In this document: piece after piece, positions 38,088 to 49,433 of the stretch
How positions within the stretch are numbered: position 1 is the stretch's first letter
How the letters are laid out: every line of letters begins with the position of its first letter
Assembly: GCA_037954665.1 (NCBI GenBank)
Contig: JBBMOL010000090.1
Location: forward strand, 2,294,001-2,358,000
Reading direction: 5' to 3'
Length of the DNA: 64,000 nucleotides
Source: Laguncularia racemosa
Lineage: Eukaryota; Streptophyta; Magnoliopsida; Myrtales; Combretaceae
Program-made: the position numbers and the translations under genes
Notes under the pieces: model-generated
The model's input: only the letters and a program-made list of their open reading frames with translations
Told to the model about the DNA's origin: nothing
Database searches by the model: none

Positions 38088-38400
38088 CAACACGGTCATG
38101 TTGGGGACTGTGTTGCTCAACACGGGTTGAACCACGACCGTGTTAAGGGTCATGTATCTTTCGGTGTAAAACTTGGTTTCAATACGGTTGGAACATGACC
38201 GTGTTAGGATGCTGTGTTATCTTTGACTCAACACGGTCGAAATATGATCGTGTTAAGAGGTCATGTATCTCTCGGTACACCTTTCCATTTCAACACGGTT
38301 GAAACACGACCATGTTGGGAGGCCGTGTATCTCTCGGTGCACCTTTCCATTTCAACACGATCGAAACACGACCATGTTGGTAGGCCATGCTACCCTCGAC
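38088..38400. repeat. 62 bp tandem repeat whose units each carry a hairpin, about five copies
   Basis: Units contain AACACGGTTGAAACACGACC then TGTTGGGAGGCCGTGTATCT and CTCGGTGCACCTTTCC. AACACGGTCG and CGACCGTGTT are inverted repeats around AAACA, so each unit can form a 10-base stem with a 5-base loop. The stem recurs in all units although single bases differ. Confidence 0.85.
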
Positions 38401-38799
38401 AATCTCTATAAACCCCAATTCTTTTACTTAAATTCCTCCAAAACTCAATCCTATATATTCCTAAGCTCACTTAAGTCCTTAAAATACGTAATTACAATTA
38501 AATTATATAGATTTGCATACTTACTTCAATTTCCACAAATTGAACTCTTGAGTCGTTGATTCTCGTTCTCCTAGTGTCTTTGCTTAAACTTCGTGTTTTG
38601 TATGAATAAGCGATACTCATAAATTCCGAATTCCATTAATCCTAATTTGAAATTCTTATAGAATCCCTTACCTCTCTTCTTTGGTATTTGGTCGCTCTTA
38701 TTCCTTTCGTCGTCTTAGGGTTTTTCGTAGGGAGTGTTTGTCCTCTACGGTTCTATTTCACTGTTCAGAATGACCAAGGAGGCTCTTTAGGTCAACTTG

Positions 38800-38813
38800 G
38801 AGTATTTATACTC
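38800..38813 (-). promoter_or_regulatory. Palindromic TATA box of the inserted LTR
   Basis: GAGTATAAATACTC on the minus strand is a perfect dyad around a central AA. It is the only TATA-like box in the expected middle of this LTR. Confidence 0.6.
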
Positions 38814-39365
38814 TATGTGTGACATGTCCAAATTGCCTCTCAAAATTTTATAAAATTCCATCCTCGTCCTTAGCTCTTTATGATAATACCTATATTACAT
38901 AAATAAATAAACAATTAAAATTTTCATGTATTACAGCAACTTTAATTAAATGTTGTAGTAACCTTCATGGATGATGGAAGTGTATGCAATTTAGGTGGGT
39001 TCTAAAGGTTCCTAAACTCTATGGCCTCTCACATTAAAAAAAAAAAAACAGATCTTAGGCCATATTGAAGTTTAAGTGAGGTAACCTAATCAACCTCAAG
39101 TAGTGGTTGCCCCACAACAACTAAAACTTACACAATAGCTCTCTTTCTCGAGTCTTAAGATGGCCTAGACCTGACCATATCTAACAAATATTTATTTTTT
39201 TATATTTTAAACCTTGAACAAATAAACCCCAAATGCTGCATAAACAAAAGTTAGTACATTTATTTACAAATGAAATAAAAAATATTTAGAAGTAAAGACT
39301 TCAATAAATGCTTCGAAAAATAAATTATATTTTTTGAAGGTTTAAGTGGCTAATCCACTTGATAG

Positions 39366-39383
39366 TCCCCAGAAAAGTCACCA
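39366..39383 (-). other. Primer binding site after LTR R2
   Basis: TGGTGACTTTTCTGGGGA on the minus strand lies 6 bases beyond the LTR end, where a tRNA primer site belongs. The matching site after R3 (40432-40415) is TGGCGACTTCTCTAAGGA; 14 of 18 bases agree. I cannot name the tRNA with confidence. Confidence 0.55.
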
Positions 39384-39389
39384 TCTTAT

Positions 39390-40359
39390 CGAGCCTAAAT
39401 TTTAGTTTTTCCTTAACTGGATTCATATTAAAACCTATCTCTATTTAATATAAACCTTTGATAAAGAGTTAAGGAAAAATATTGACTTTTCTTATTCTAA
39501 TAAAACATTTAGAGTTGCCACTTGATAGTCTCACGAAAGAAAAATAATAAGTTAGGATTAATTAGGTAGATTGATTCTAACTTGGACATTAGTTTGCGAG
39601 AAAAATCTTTAGAATTTTTTTCTTTTGAAATACTAAGGTTTTGGATTTGGGGATTAACTTATTAAAATCTAAAAGTTATCACATAAGCCTTCCAAATTAG
39701 ATTTTACATTTTGAAATACCTTTTCTAAAAAAAAAATAAAATTAAAGGTTAAAAGTGAAATAAATTTGCTTTATTTATTTAAAATGAGGAAAAAAAAATC
39801 CTAATTGAGATCGCCCCGATGCCCATGTACCTACTAGTTGGGATAAGACCTATCATAATTCATGTTTATTAAATTTCTAAGTTATTACCTTGTTTTACTT
39901 ACATCATTTTCATATACATGTATTTTTTTATATATATATTTCATTAGCACATTAAAAACAACAACAACAACAACAACAACAACAATAATAATAATAAAAC
40001 CTGGAAACTATAAGAAAAAAAAGGTAAGACTAGAAAATATTATTACCATTATTTGTAGATATTATTTTATTTAGGCAATAGGAAAGTATTAAAAAAAACT
40101 GAATTTTTTTATTATTAAATTTTTACATATACAAAAGAAAATAAAAAGCCATAGACATACTTGAATTAGAAAACACGAGTGTGGGTCAACCACTAACTTG
40201 GGTTGGTTCAGGTCGGATTGAATTGGACTAAACTTGATTAGAATGGCAATCGAAGCTTGTACATTATATGTAGCTCAATACAACGACCATTAATGGGTGG
40301 TGTTGTCTCGGGTTGAATGAGCAAAGGTTCTTCTACCGTTTGATGGTGATGATGCGATA
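39390..40359 (-). mobile_element. LTR copy R2, truncated
   Basis: Matches the 3' half of R1 and R3, from the TAAATTTTAG end to TGATGGTGATGATGCGATA, where it stops abruptly. The 5' half with TATA box and tRNA-like module is missing. Directly beyond lies the leader belonging to R3. A CAA/TAA trinucleotide run is at 39955-39997. Confidence 0.8.
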
Positions 40360-40794
40360 CCTTAAAAAATAAATTCTATTTTTGGAAGGTTTAAGTGGCT
40401 AACCCACTTGATAGTCCTTAGAGAAGTCGCCATCCTATCGAGTATAAATTTTGGTTTTTCCTTAACCCATTTCATATTAAACCCTATCTTTATTTAATAT
40501 AAACCCTCGACTAAGAGTCAAGGAAAGCTATTAATTTTTCTTATCATGATTAAACATTTAGAGTTGCCACCTGATAGTCTTGGGAAAAAAAAATAGTAAG
40601 TTAGGATCAATTAGGTAGACTGATTCTAACTTAGACACTGGTCTACGAGAAAAATCTTTTAATTTATTTTTTTTAAACTAGATTTTTGGATTTGAGGACT
40701 AACTTATTAAAATCTAACGGTTATCACGTAAGGATTTTGAATTATATTTTACTTTTTAAAATAGCTTTCCCAAAAAAATAAAAAAATTTGTTTG

Positions 40795-40955
40795 AAGGTT
40801 CAAAGTGAAATAAATTTGCTTCATTTATTACAATGAGGAAAAAAAATCCTAATTAAGGTCGCCCCTAGGTACCCAAGGTTCAAAGTGAAATAAATTTGCT
40901 TCATTTATTACAATGAGGAAAAAAAAATCCTAATTAAGGTTGCCCCTAGGTACCC
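40795..40955. repeat. Near-perfect 80 bp tandem duplication in LTR R3
   Basis: AAGGTTCAAAGTGAAATAAA starts at 40795 and again at 40875. The two 80-base units differ by one A in an A run and one C/T. R1 and R2 have a single unit, so this arose after the LTR copies separated. Confidence 0.92.
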
Positions 40956-41730
40956 ATATATTTGCTAGTCAGGATCAAACCTGTCATAGTTTGTGTTTAT
41001 TAAATTTCTAAGTTATTATCTTGTTTTACTTACATCATTTTTCATATATATGTATTTTTTTTAATATTTTGTCAACACATTAAAAACAATAATAGTAATA
41101 AAACTTGGAAACTATAAGAAAAAAGGTGAGACTAGAAACTATTATTACCATTATCTATAGATATTATTTTATTTAGGTAATAGGAAAGTGTTAAAAAAAT
41201 GAATTTATTTATTACTTTTTTACATAAATAAAAGAAAATAAAAAGCAATAGACATACTTAAATTAGATAACACGAGTGTGGGTTAACCACTAACTTGGGT
41301 CAGCTCAGGTCGGATCGAATCAAACTGGACTTGACTAGAATGGCAATAGAAGCTTGTACATTACGTGTAGCTCAATATAACGACCATTAATGGATGATGT
41401 TGTGTCGGGTTGAACGAGCAAAGGTTCTTCTGCCATTTGATGGTGATGATGTGAAAGCAGGTTGACGATGAATGGTTGGAGATTCGGTCGCTGGCATGAG
41501 GCTTCGTTGGAAATTTTCAAAGAGATTTGGGATGTTTTGAATGGTGGGGAAAGTGCAGTTAGGGGCTTTGAAGGTAGTAGAAGCTCCTGGTGTGCTCAAT
41601 TTTGAGCTTACTGTAGTAGAAGAGCTCAATTGAGTTAGAGAGAGAAAACAGAAAGCCTAGTGAGAGAAAGTTTCAAATGTGTTTATGGGTAGAAGATTTA
41701 AATTATTTTTAGACTTGGGAAAGCTTGCTT

Positions 41731-41757
41731 GAGCTCCTATTTATACTGTAGGAGCTC
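41731..41757 (-). promoter_or_regulatory. LTR TATA box inside a palindrome (R3)
   Basis: GAGCTCCTA and TAGGAGCTC flank a 9-base loop, CAGTATAAA, on the minus strand. Equivalent to the R1 structure at 28223-28251. Confidence 0.65.
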
Positions 41758-42522
41758 GAAAAAATGGAAGGTGTCCAATATTCACGATTTATGAATTAAA
41801 GTGCCCAATTGGAACATGGAATATTTTGCGAATGTTGCCCAATTTGAGATAATTGATGATTAAAACTAATTCTTTGGTTTTTATTCTTGCCTAATCAACC
41901 AAAAAGAAGCTTCCAAAATTGAACGTTGAGGACAAATTTGGATAGAGCTTGATTCGTGCACAAAGATATTTTCCAATTTTTTAGCTCAATTTCGACTGCT
42001 TTAACATGTGTATTTAGATCCAATCTTGGTATAGATTAAGAGTATTCCATGCTGGCTTCAAAATCTCATAATTAAATTGGTGAAATTTTGATGAAAATTA
42101 GGTAAAAAGTAAGCTCAAAATGGGTTGCTTAAGGAGGAAAATGCGGGTGCATTATGAGGTTTTAGATAATGAACAGTGCCAAGGTCAACCAATAGAATGG
42201 TGACACATGACACTGTACTTGAAAAGGAAATAAGCTAACAATGTATTAGATGCTAGATTTGAACTACTGAAGTCAAGGGTTGCATGTGTGTATCTTTCCA
42301 TCAAGCCATTGGCTTATGCTTTGTTTATGATCACAAATTAATTATATTTAAGTTTCTAAGTTGACCTGAACTGATTCTAAATAATAAATTTGGTTCAAGC
42401 CAAGCTTAACCTCAAACTGATTATTTTCTAAAAATTTGCAAATTATTATTATTATTATTTATCTCTTTCTCTCTCTTTTTCTCTCTTTTTAATTAATAAA
42501 TGGCAAAAATGAAATGTCTACA

Positions 42523-45459
42523 ACTACCATTTAATTTAAGCTTTTGATTTTATATGACCACTGAAGCCGTCTTTCTATATTTATTTATGAAATACTATGT
42601 TATTTAAAAGAGTTATAACTCTTTAAATTTACCTAAAGTTATGCTATTTTATATCAAACCATGTAAGGTTATAGCTATTGCTAATTTTTATACAAATGAA
42701 ATTTCTCGAGTACATTGTTGAAAACAAATGACCTAATACTGGTAACAAAAAGGTGTAAGTCATTGAAATTCAAAATTATAAATAATCAAAAGGTATTATA
42801 AAAAGGTATCATTAATGAAGAGGTACAAACGACAAAAATTTTCAAAATTACATATTATAATAGATTTAATTAAATAATATACTCTTTTATATATGTAAGA
42901 CATCGATTTTTTTTAAGTAAAGATGAATTTTATTTGATGGAAAAAAAAAAAAACTAAATCAATCAAACAGATTAGAGGATTGATGGATGAAATGGTTGAA
43001 GGTATGAAAACCTATTCGAATAGATGAGCATTCGTGAATTAATATGCCTTAAATACCATGGTTTTTCATAAAAGATCAATTCTCATCCAGCTAATGCAAA
43101 ATGGAAGCAAATAAAAAGAAAAATAGAAAATACATGAAAAACCCCTAATTCTAAATACTACCAACAAATTAATATCAATGTAATAGTGAAAATGTAATGC
43201 TACATGATTGGTAATGTTGAGAATGGTAGAACAATAATAGATCTACGATTAATAGTGGTGAACCTATAAAATTGAGACTAGTAGTGGTGTATTTATAGAT
43301 TTATAGTGGTGAATGGAGGTAAGAGCTTTCAAATGCTCACTTCCTTAGCTAAGGTTTGTTAGGGTGTAGAGAGAGAGATTATTAGACATATTTAGTGAAC
43401 CTCATTTGATAGTATTGATGACACTCTTGATTTTTGAGCTAGCACATTCCAACTAAGAATCAAATAAAAAGCGTAGTACTTGGAGTAACGTTTAAGAGAC
43501 ATATATATAGAGCAAAAATGAGCTAGAAAATTCTAATGTGAGAGATGCATTTTATGAGCATAATTTTACAATAAGGTGTAAGACGTCTCAAGAGATACAA
43601 AATCTAAAATATCAAGAGTAGGGAAAAAGATTTATAAAAGATCAAAATGAGTATAAGTATGAAAACATTTGGAATCTTAAGTTAAGACTTATAAATTTTT
43701 TAAGTAATGAAATATTATATTTGATAATACTAATAATGTACACAATCATAAAATTTCTAAATTTTATGAATCGTCTAGAAAATAAATTAAAAATAAGTGC
43801 AAATAAATAAATATGCCCCTTAGTTTATTCTATAAAGAAGAGATCAACCCTCTCTTACTCTCTTTATAAATAAAAGAGGAGCAAAGCTTAACAGACACAC
43901 ACATGCTAGGTGTTAAGCTTAGCATTACCACAGGCATCTCTCTCCCTCTCTCTTTTCCTCTCTATCACAGATAGGGAATTGGTTACAACTAATTTAAGAC
44001 AAATAAAAAATTTCTCATTTTTCTATTACAGTCTTCTTATCAATTAAGTGAAATTGATAAGGCTACCAATTAGTGTTCTTTTGTTTATTGCGAGAGGAAG
44101 AAGCCTAGTGAGAAATTGAATGAGAGTTTATTTGAATAAAAAAAATATATATGAAAATTTCCATGAATTAAATTTCACATGAGTCCATTGATAAATATTA
44201 ACAATATTCCTTTTAGTATAAGGACAAGGCCCTCAATTAGGATGATGCGTAAGATTTCATGATGCATTCAAATTTCTTTTCTTTAAATGTTAAGGTCAAT
44301 CCTTCCTTTCCAAGAAATCTGTTATCATAATCATCTCTTTAACCTCCCTTAAGTATTAACATCAATTGAAGGAATATAACTAAATATAGGGTTTTTAATC
44401 ATATTAGATATCTAGAGATTGGATCTTTGTATGTGAAAGCTATGGTAAATTGAAATCGAAGATAAACTTAATTAGAGATTTAAGATAAGAATATAGCATT
44501 TGGATGTAAAACATAATTGGGAGACAAACGTAATATGAATATTAAACTTTAGAATACAAACAATAAAAAAAAAAGGAAAAAAAGGTGGTTTAAGGTATCA
44601 TATGGCCAACTCGAGACTTAAGTAAGACGATTAGGTCACTAGGTTAGTTGACCATCTCCTTACCTAGTTAACCACACAACCTATTAACCTTTCCCTACCT
44701 CAGGTTGACTAACTTAGTTACATATAGACCTGAAATGAATATAATTGAAACCTAAACAAGTAAATGATGAAAAATCAACTAGTAGAGCTAGGAATTATGA
44801 TCTTGAATGTATGAGATATTGATTCATGACATGTTGCGGGATTTAAAATTGAACTTAGGTGATTATTAAGAGCTTAAGTGGATTCTAGGTTTGTGGGGGT
44901 ATCTACTTATGTGTTGTTTATGCATGTAAGTTTAGAAAATAGATGCTATTAATTCTTATGAATTTGTATTTGCTATAAATGATGTTATATAGCTATATGA
45001 TGAACATGGAATATGAGTTTTGAGTTAAAGTAGTCGAGTATAAGAAGATTGGCTTTGGTTATGGTAATGGTTATAGGATGTTGGGATATAAGAATCCGTA
45101 CTCTTGGAATCTTAGGATTCATATTTTTGGAATCTTCGGACTTATGTTCTTGGGATTTGGTGATTTTTTTTTTTGAATCTTTAGATTATTGTTCTTAGGA
45201 TTATTATATTTGTTAAGGAAAGTTTAAGGTGGAATTGGTTTTAATGGAAATTGGATAAAACAATAGTTTTTCTTGTATATGTACACTTCTTACAACTCAA
45301 TGGGCACCTACTCGTGAAATTTTATCAAAAAACTCCACCAAAAATGCTCCTGACCATGTGCACCTTGCAATGCAAAAATAAAGAAAAAGGAAAAGGTGTT
45401 GCTAAGTTTTGGTTAATCTCAAAGTCTAATGTTATTTCTCACTTCTTGGTGTTGATTTT
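42523..45459. other. AT-rich intergenic DNA
   Basis: No gene recognised. Short direct repeats of TCTT[G/A]GGATT occur at 45090-45205. The rest is unstructured A/T-rich DNA with a CT-rich patch at 43936-43965. Confidence 0.35.
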
Positions 45460-45760
45460 CCCAATCAATCATGAATTGTTGACACAATGCTACACTTGCC
45501 ACCTACTTTTATTATCATTTACCCGTTCCTTATCTCTCAAGTGTCTAGCTCTCTCATCTCCCTTTCTTTCATTCTTTTTCTTTTCTTCACTTCCTCTTCC
45601 TTACATTTCCATTTACTATATAAGCCACCCTCTACCTCCTCTTTTCTTCTTTATTCCTTCTTCTCTAACTCAAGCAAGTTAAAATCACCACTACCCTTAA
45701 GCTTCCCCAATTCCTCCCTATTATTAGCACCACTACCATTACTCAAAAGCCATTGTTTCA
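45460..45760 (+). other. Possible LTR remnant with TATA box and pyrimidine leader
   Basis: GACACAATGCTACACTTGCC is followed by a CT-rich stretch and CTATATAAGCC (45617-45627), then a pyrimidine-rich leader. This layout is common in plant LTRs, but no partner copy or coding domain is in the window. The 143-residue open frame across it is low-complexity and probably not a gene. Confidence 0.25.
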
Positions 45761-47316
45761 TCAGAAAATTGTCATAAAGTTACTTATCTAATAAGCTTTC
45801 CAACTTTTGAAAGTTTCATCAAGTATGAGAACCAATCCACCCTACCGATTCTCAATAATCATATCTTCCACATTAGTTTGTATCTTTGTACTCCATCACT
45901 TTTGAGACACTTTGGACATGACCCTTCATTAACTTGTTTAAACTCGAGTTCAATCTATCTTATAATAGTAAGTTATTTGTGTCTAAAGTCTACCAAAAAC
46001 GGTTTTTTTTTTTTTTCATTCAAAAATTGGAGAATATTTGAAACTCGATCAAACTTCATATTTTCACCATTTCATGTATGGAAATTGATCATAGATGAAT
46101 GCAAAGTATTTTACTACAATCATGGTATAATAAAAATAACTAATAATGGCTTAAGAGCTAGGATCATGGATATAAATCATGTTTTGAGATAGAAATTAGA
46201 ATATAAGTAAATAGAGGGAAGTTCCAACCAAATAGGATTAATGTTGTAATATTGATGTTTTTAGGTGATTTAGAAGAGTCCAAGTTACCTCCCAACTACT
46301 ACAACTAGTAAGAATGAGATTGAGGTGAGTGGAAAACTAAAAAATGTTACATTTTGTGTTATGTCATGTTGAATATGTTAATATGATGCTTTGATGAAAT
46401 ATAAGAGCATTTGAATCAATGCCTTGATCTATTGATGCTAAGATTTGAATAAAAGACTTGATACAAGTTTGCTAGATTGGGCATATGATGGAATAAATAA
46501 ATGTGTAATGATGGAATTGGCATGCTTTGTTTATACTTGTTTTGCAAATTTTTGTTTCTATAGAAGTGGTTTATACCATAGCACAAGTAATATAGAAAGT
46601 AAAAAATTAGGGAAAAAAATAGAAAATTAGCAAGAGTACAAAAAAAAAAAAAAGTTGCCAAAAAAAAGTGTCATTTAGGGTCAGGACATCTTAACCAAGG
46701 GTGGGAAATCATTTTTCAGGGCCAAAAGTGTTTTTTAAGGTCAAAATACACATATGTGATTCAAAAACATAAAAGAGTTATCATTTTTCAGACCTTTTAA
46801 TTTTGCACCTTTGGAAAGCTAATTTGATCTTATTTAGTGTCATTTAATCTATAACCTTGTCTTTCCTTAAAAATTACAGCCCCAAAAAATTGGAAGTTCT
46901 ACTTACATATATATATAAATCTAGGTTTTGAAAAATAATTAAAAAATTGACCCTGACTCGTTTGAATTGCAAAATATTTAGACTTGGGCACCAAAGTGGC
47001 CCTCAATAGGCTAAGGATTGTTTGCTTAAGAGGACAAATAAATAGTGTATTTTGAGTGTATCTATCTTAATCATACACTTGTTTTAACATTATCCTCAAT
47101 TGAGGATATGACATATAAAATGCAGTTACACATATATGCTTATTTTTTATATATCATATTTTTAATGAAGAGTGTTACTAAGATAAATGTATTAAGAGTG
47201 TATCTATTTATTTTTTTAATTTTTTATTTTATTGTAGTGAAAAACCTATCTATTACTCGCCTATAAAGTATCACGCAACTCGCTGGTTCGATCGGGCCTG
47301 GGCCAGGTCGGTCCTC
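45761..47316. other. Intergenic DNA
   Basis: No gene recognised. The stretch 46630-46790 (AAATCATTTTTCAGGGCC and similar) is weakly similar to 54560-54680, both preceded by A/G-rich runs, so it is probably an old repeat. Confidence 0.3.
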
Positions 47317-47559
47317 ATGTCTGCACAGGGTAGCATGCAACGAGTTAGTGTCGTGATCACCGGTGACTTCTTGGCGGGGGGCTGGTTTCAAGTGAGCATC
47401 GATTGTAGCTGGCTTGAATGTGGAGTTGATAAGAGTGTGTTGTTGTCAAACATAGACATGGCTTACAAGTGGCAAGAGACAAAGATTGGCATGATACAGA
47501 TGCCAGGACAGATGCCTGAAACGTCTAAAGGTCCTCCTTGTCCTACGTCGGAATTCTAA
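47317..47559 (+). other. GC-richer island with an 80-codon orphan frame
   Basis: From about 47270 to 47570 the base composition jumps from strongly AT-rich to mixed. An ATG frame of 80 codons (VVITGDFLAGGWFQVSIDC, DMAYKWQETKIGMIQMPG) ends at 47559. I do not recognise the protein. It could be a captured exon or a gene relic; no promoter, intron signals or neighbours support a complete gene. Confidence 0.25.
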
Positions 47560-47984
47560 ACCTCAGTAGAATACATAATATTTGGACTTTCTAATGTTAC
47601 GTATAATAAATTGGGGTTGATTATAATGGGAGTAGGGCCGGTAATTTGTGTTAATCCATCGTATTTTTTATTTGTGTTTAAACGGATTTGTGTATAAAAA
47701 TATCAATTCATAATTTCATTCATTTATTAATTGTGTATAAAAACTTAAACCCATAACCTGATTCGCTTAGTAATCATGTTTCATTTCTGAGTTTGATCCC
47801 GTTTATTCATTAAAAAGTTATAAATAAATTTATAAAATAGTTATAAATACAAAAAGAGCAATTATAAAATCAATATTTACAAATAAAAATCATATAACTT
47901 TAACACTTCAAATATAAAATTTCAATATAACAAGAGTTTAATAAAATAAAACTATATAATCTATAACATAATATATATATTATA

Positions 47985-48517
47985 GGAATAATATTGCTAA
48001 CGCTTCCTGAATTTTGAATGAAAGCTCAATTTACTATCTAAAGTTTGAATTTTCTAAATTTAGTATCTAATTCGAAGTTTTCATAATACTGATTTGATAC
48101 TACTCATATTAAATTTTATGATGATTCATTTTTCCAGTCATACTCTTCGACCATTATTAGCTTGACATGTGTTTAAAGAATGTCATGTTGGCATTGTTGG
48201 CTTTAGTTGTAGAATGCGATAGAAGGGCATTATTTTTTGTTTTATGTAATTCGGCCTATTTTTGTATTTTTTTTAATTATTGAGTTTAGATGTGTAAAAA
48301 CAATGCCAATGTGACATTCCTTAAATTATTAAGACACATATTGCACTAATAATGGTCGAAGGATATGATTGGATAGGTAGTTGTGTCACAAGACTTAATG
48401 CAAGTCGTATCAATGATGTGAAAACTTTGAATTGGGTACCAAAATTAGTAAATTTAAATTTTAGATAGTAAATTGATATTTCGTCAACGGTTTAAATAGT
48501 AATTGTGATATTGTCTC
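47985..48517. mobile_element. MULE-like MITE with about 125 bp inverted repeats
   Basis: Read inward, both ends share CAATTTACTATCTAAA, then TTTGAATTT or TTTAAATTT, CTAA, and AAGTTTTCA, aligning for about 125 bases. The centre is unrelated and non-coding. Length (about 533) is close to the element at 10605-11131. The target duplication is obscured by TA repeats. Confidence 0.6.
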
Positions 48518-49433
48518 ATATGTACAATGTGATATATACACATATGTGTACACATATATGCGATACATATATATGTTTTATAGTTATATAATTTATATAC
48601 ATATATTATATAAATAAATATAAGTTATATAGTTGTTATATGCACTCTCTTTATATATATGTTATATAGTTTTATAATTTATATTTAAATAAAGCATACA
48701 TATGCTATTATAATGCATAGATTGATATATATAACATATTATTTAAATTATACACACACACAAAGTATATTTATAATTTATATTAAAGTATAACATACAT
48801 ACATACATACATGATATAATTTATGTATATTTATATGTATATTATATATATTATTAGTTATTTTATTGTTAAATGAGTTCACAGATCAAATATAAATCTG
48901 TTTAATAAATGGGTTCATAAACAGATTTATAGGTTAAACTCATACCCTAAACACAAATTTTACTGTTTTTAAACAGGTCTAGTTTGTTGGTATTTCATAT
49001 CGATTTTTTTTTTTTCATACACAAATCTATTTATAATCGTATCTTATCCAGGTTTACAAAATGAAGAAGATGTCCTTGAATTAATGGCAAGGTCCCCATC
49101 CTTTGTAAGTTACTTTTTTTTTTCCTTCTTTCTTTTTTTAATAAATACTTTATAAGTTCATTATAAAAGAAATTAATCAACAATATACAACTTAAAGGAA
49201 ATATTTTTCTTACAATGGTTTTTACATATAGAAGGAAAAAAAAAAAGAGTTTATTAACACGTAAGTTTTAGCTTAAAGTTGCTTTGTATTCCCAAACAGT
49301 GTTATCTATCTTAACTACTTATATCCTTTTGCAGACTTTTTCTTTTTTTAGCCCATTTGTCAAAGCATTTCCCTGAGAATATACATCAAATATAGAGACT
49401 TGAGAACTTTAGATAATAAAAACTAAAATATCT
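48518..49433. other. TA-rich spacer and 3' flank of the PIN gene
   Basis: TA/ATAC runs at 48530-48850, including a CATA tetranucleotide run near 48790-48812, then AT-rich DNA. The last few hundred bases should hold the PIN gene 3' UTR. Confidence 0.45.

Larger units (their letters stand above)
37013..39033 (-). mobile_element. Inserted Ty3/gypsy-type LTR with two internal repeat arrays
   Basis: On the minus strand it starts TGTGAGAGGCC (39033) and runs about 2.0 kb to a methionine-type binding site near 37003. It has a TATA box at 38800-38813. It contains a 58-base tandem repeat (37471-37645) and a 62-base hairpin-bearing repeat (38088-38400). No coding region follows, so it is a solo LTR plus a stub of leader. 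The exact end is uncertain. Confidence 0.6.
27030..42522 (-). mobile_element. Nested Ty3/gypsy (Tat/Ogre-like) retrotransposon block, main element on the minus strand
   Basis: Reading the minus strand: 5' LTR (42522-40439), binding site and leader, a truncated second 5' LTR (40359-39390), binding site and leader, an inserted LTR (39033-37013), decayed gag (36240-34471), a tandem-repeat region interrupted by a plus-strand solo LTR (30500-32613), then a 3' LTR (29008-27030). The 3' LTR is preceded by the purine-rich AAAGAGGAGCAAC and lacks a binding site on its outer flank, as expected. No protease, RT or integrase remnant was found, so the element is gag-only or has lost pol. Tandem repeats between coding region and 3' LTR are a known trait of Tat/Ogre elements. 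Assigning all parts to one element is inference. Confidence 0.7.
40439..42522 (-). mobile_element. LTR copy R3 (5' LTR, about 2.08 kb)
   Basis: Starts TGTAGACATTTC (42522, minus strand) and ends near TTTATACTCG (40439), with a primer site 6 bases beyond and a leader matching the one after R2. The TATA palindrome is at 41731-41757 and weak tRNA-like boxes at 42256-42315. A GA-rich stretch flanks the TATA-side leader. Confidence 0.8.

Noticed and set aside
27880..41629. A frame conserved between LTR copies R1 (27880-28092) and R3 (41387-41629), considered as an LTR-encoded peptide
   Set aside because: Neither copy has an ATG at the start, and similarity at the DNA level is enough to explain the shared frame.
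45251..45682. 143-codon frame considered as a gene
   Set aside because: Ser/Leu/Phe-rich low-complexity translation of a CT-rich leader-like stretch; no family similarity.
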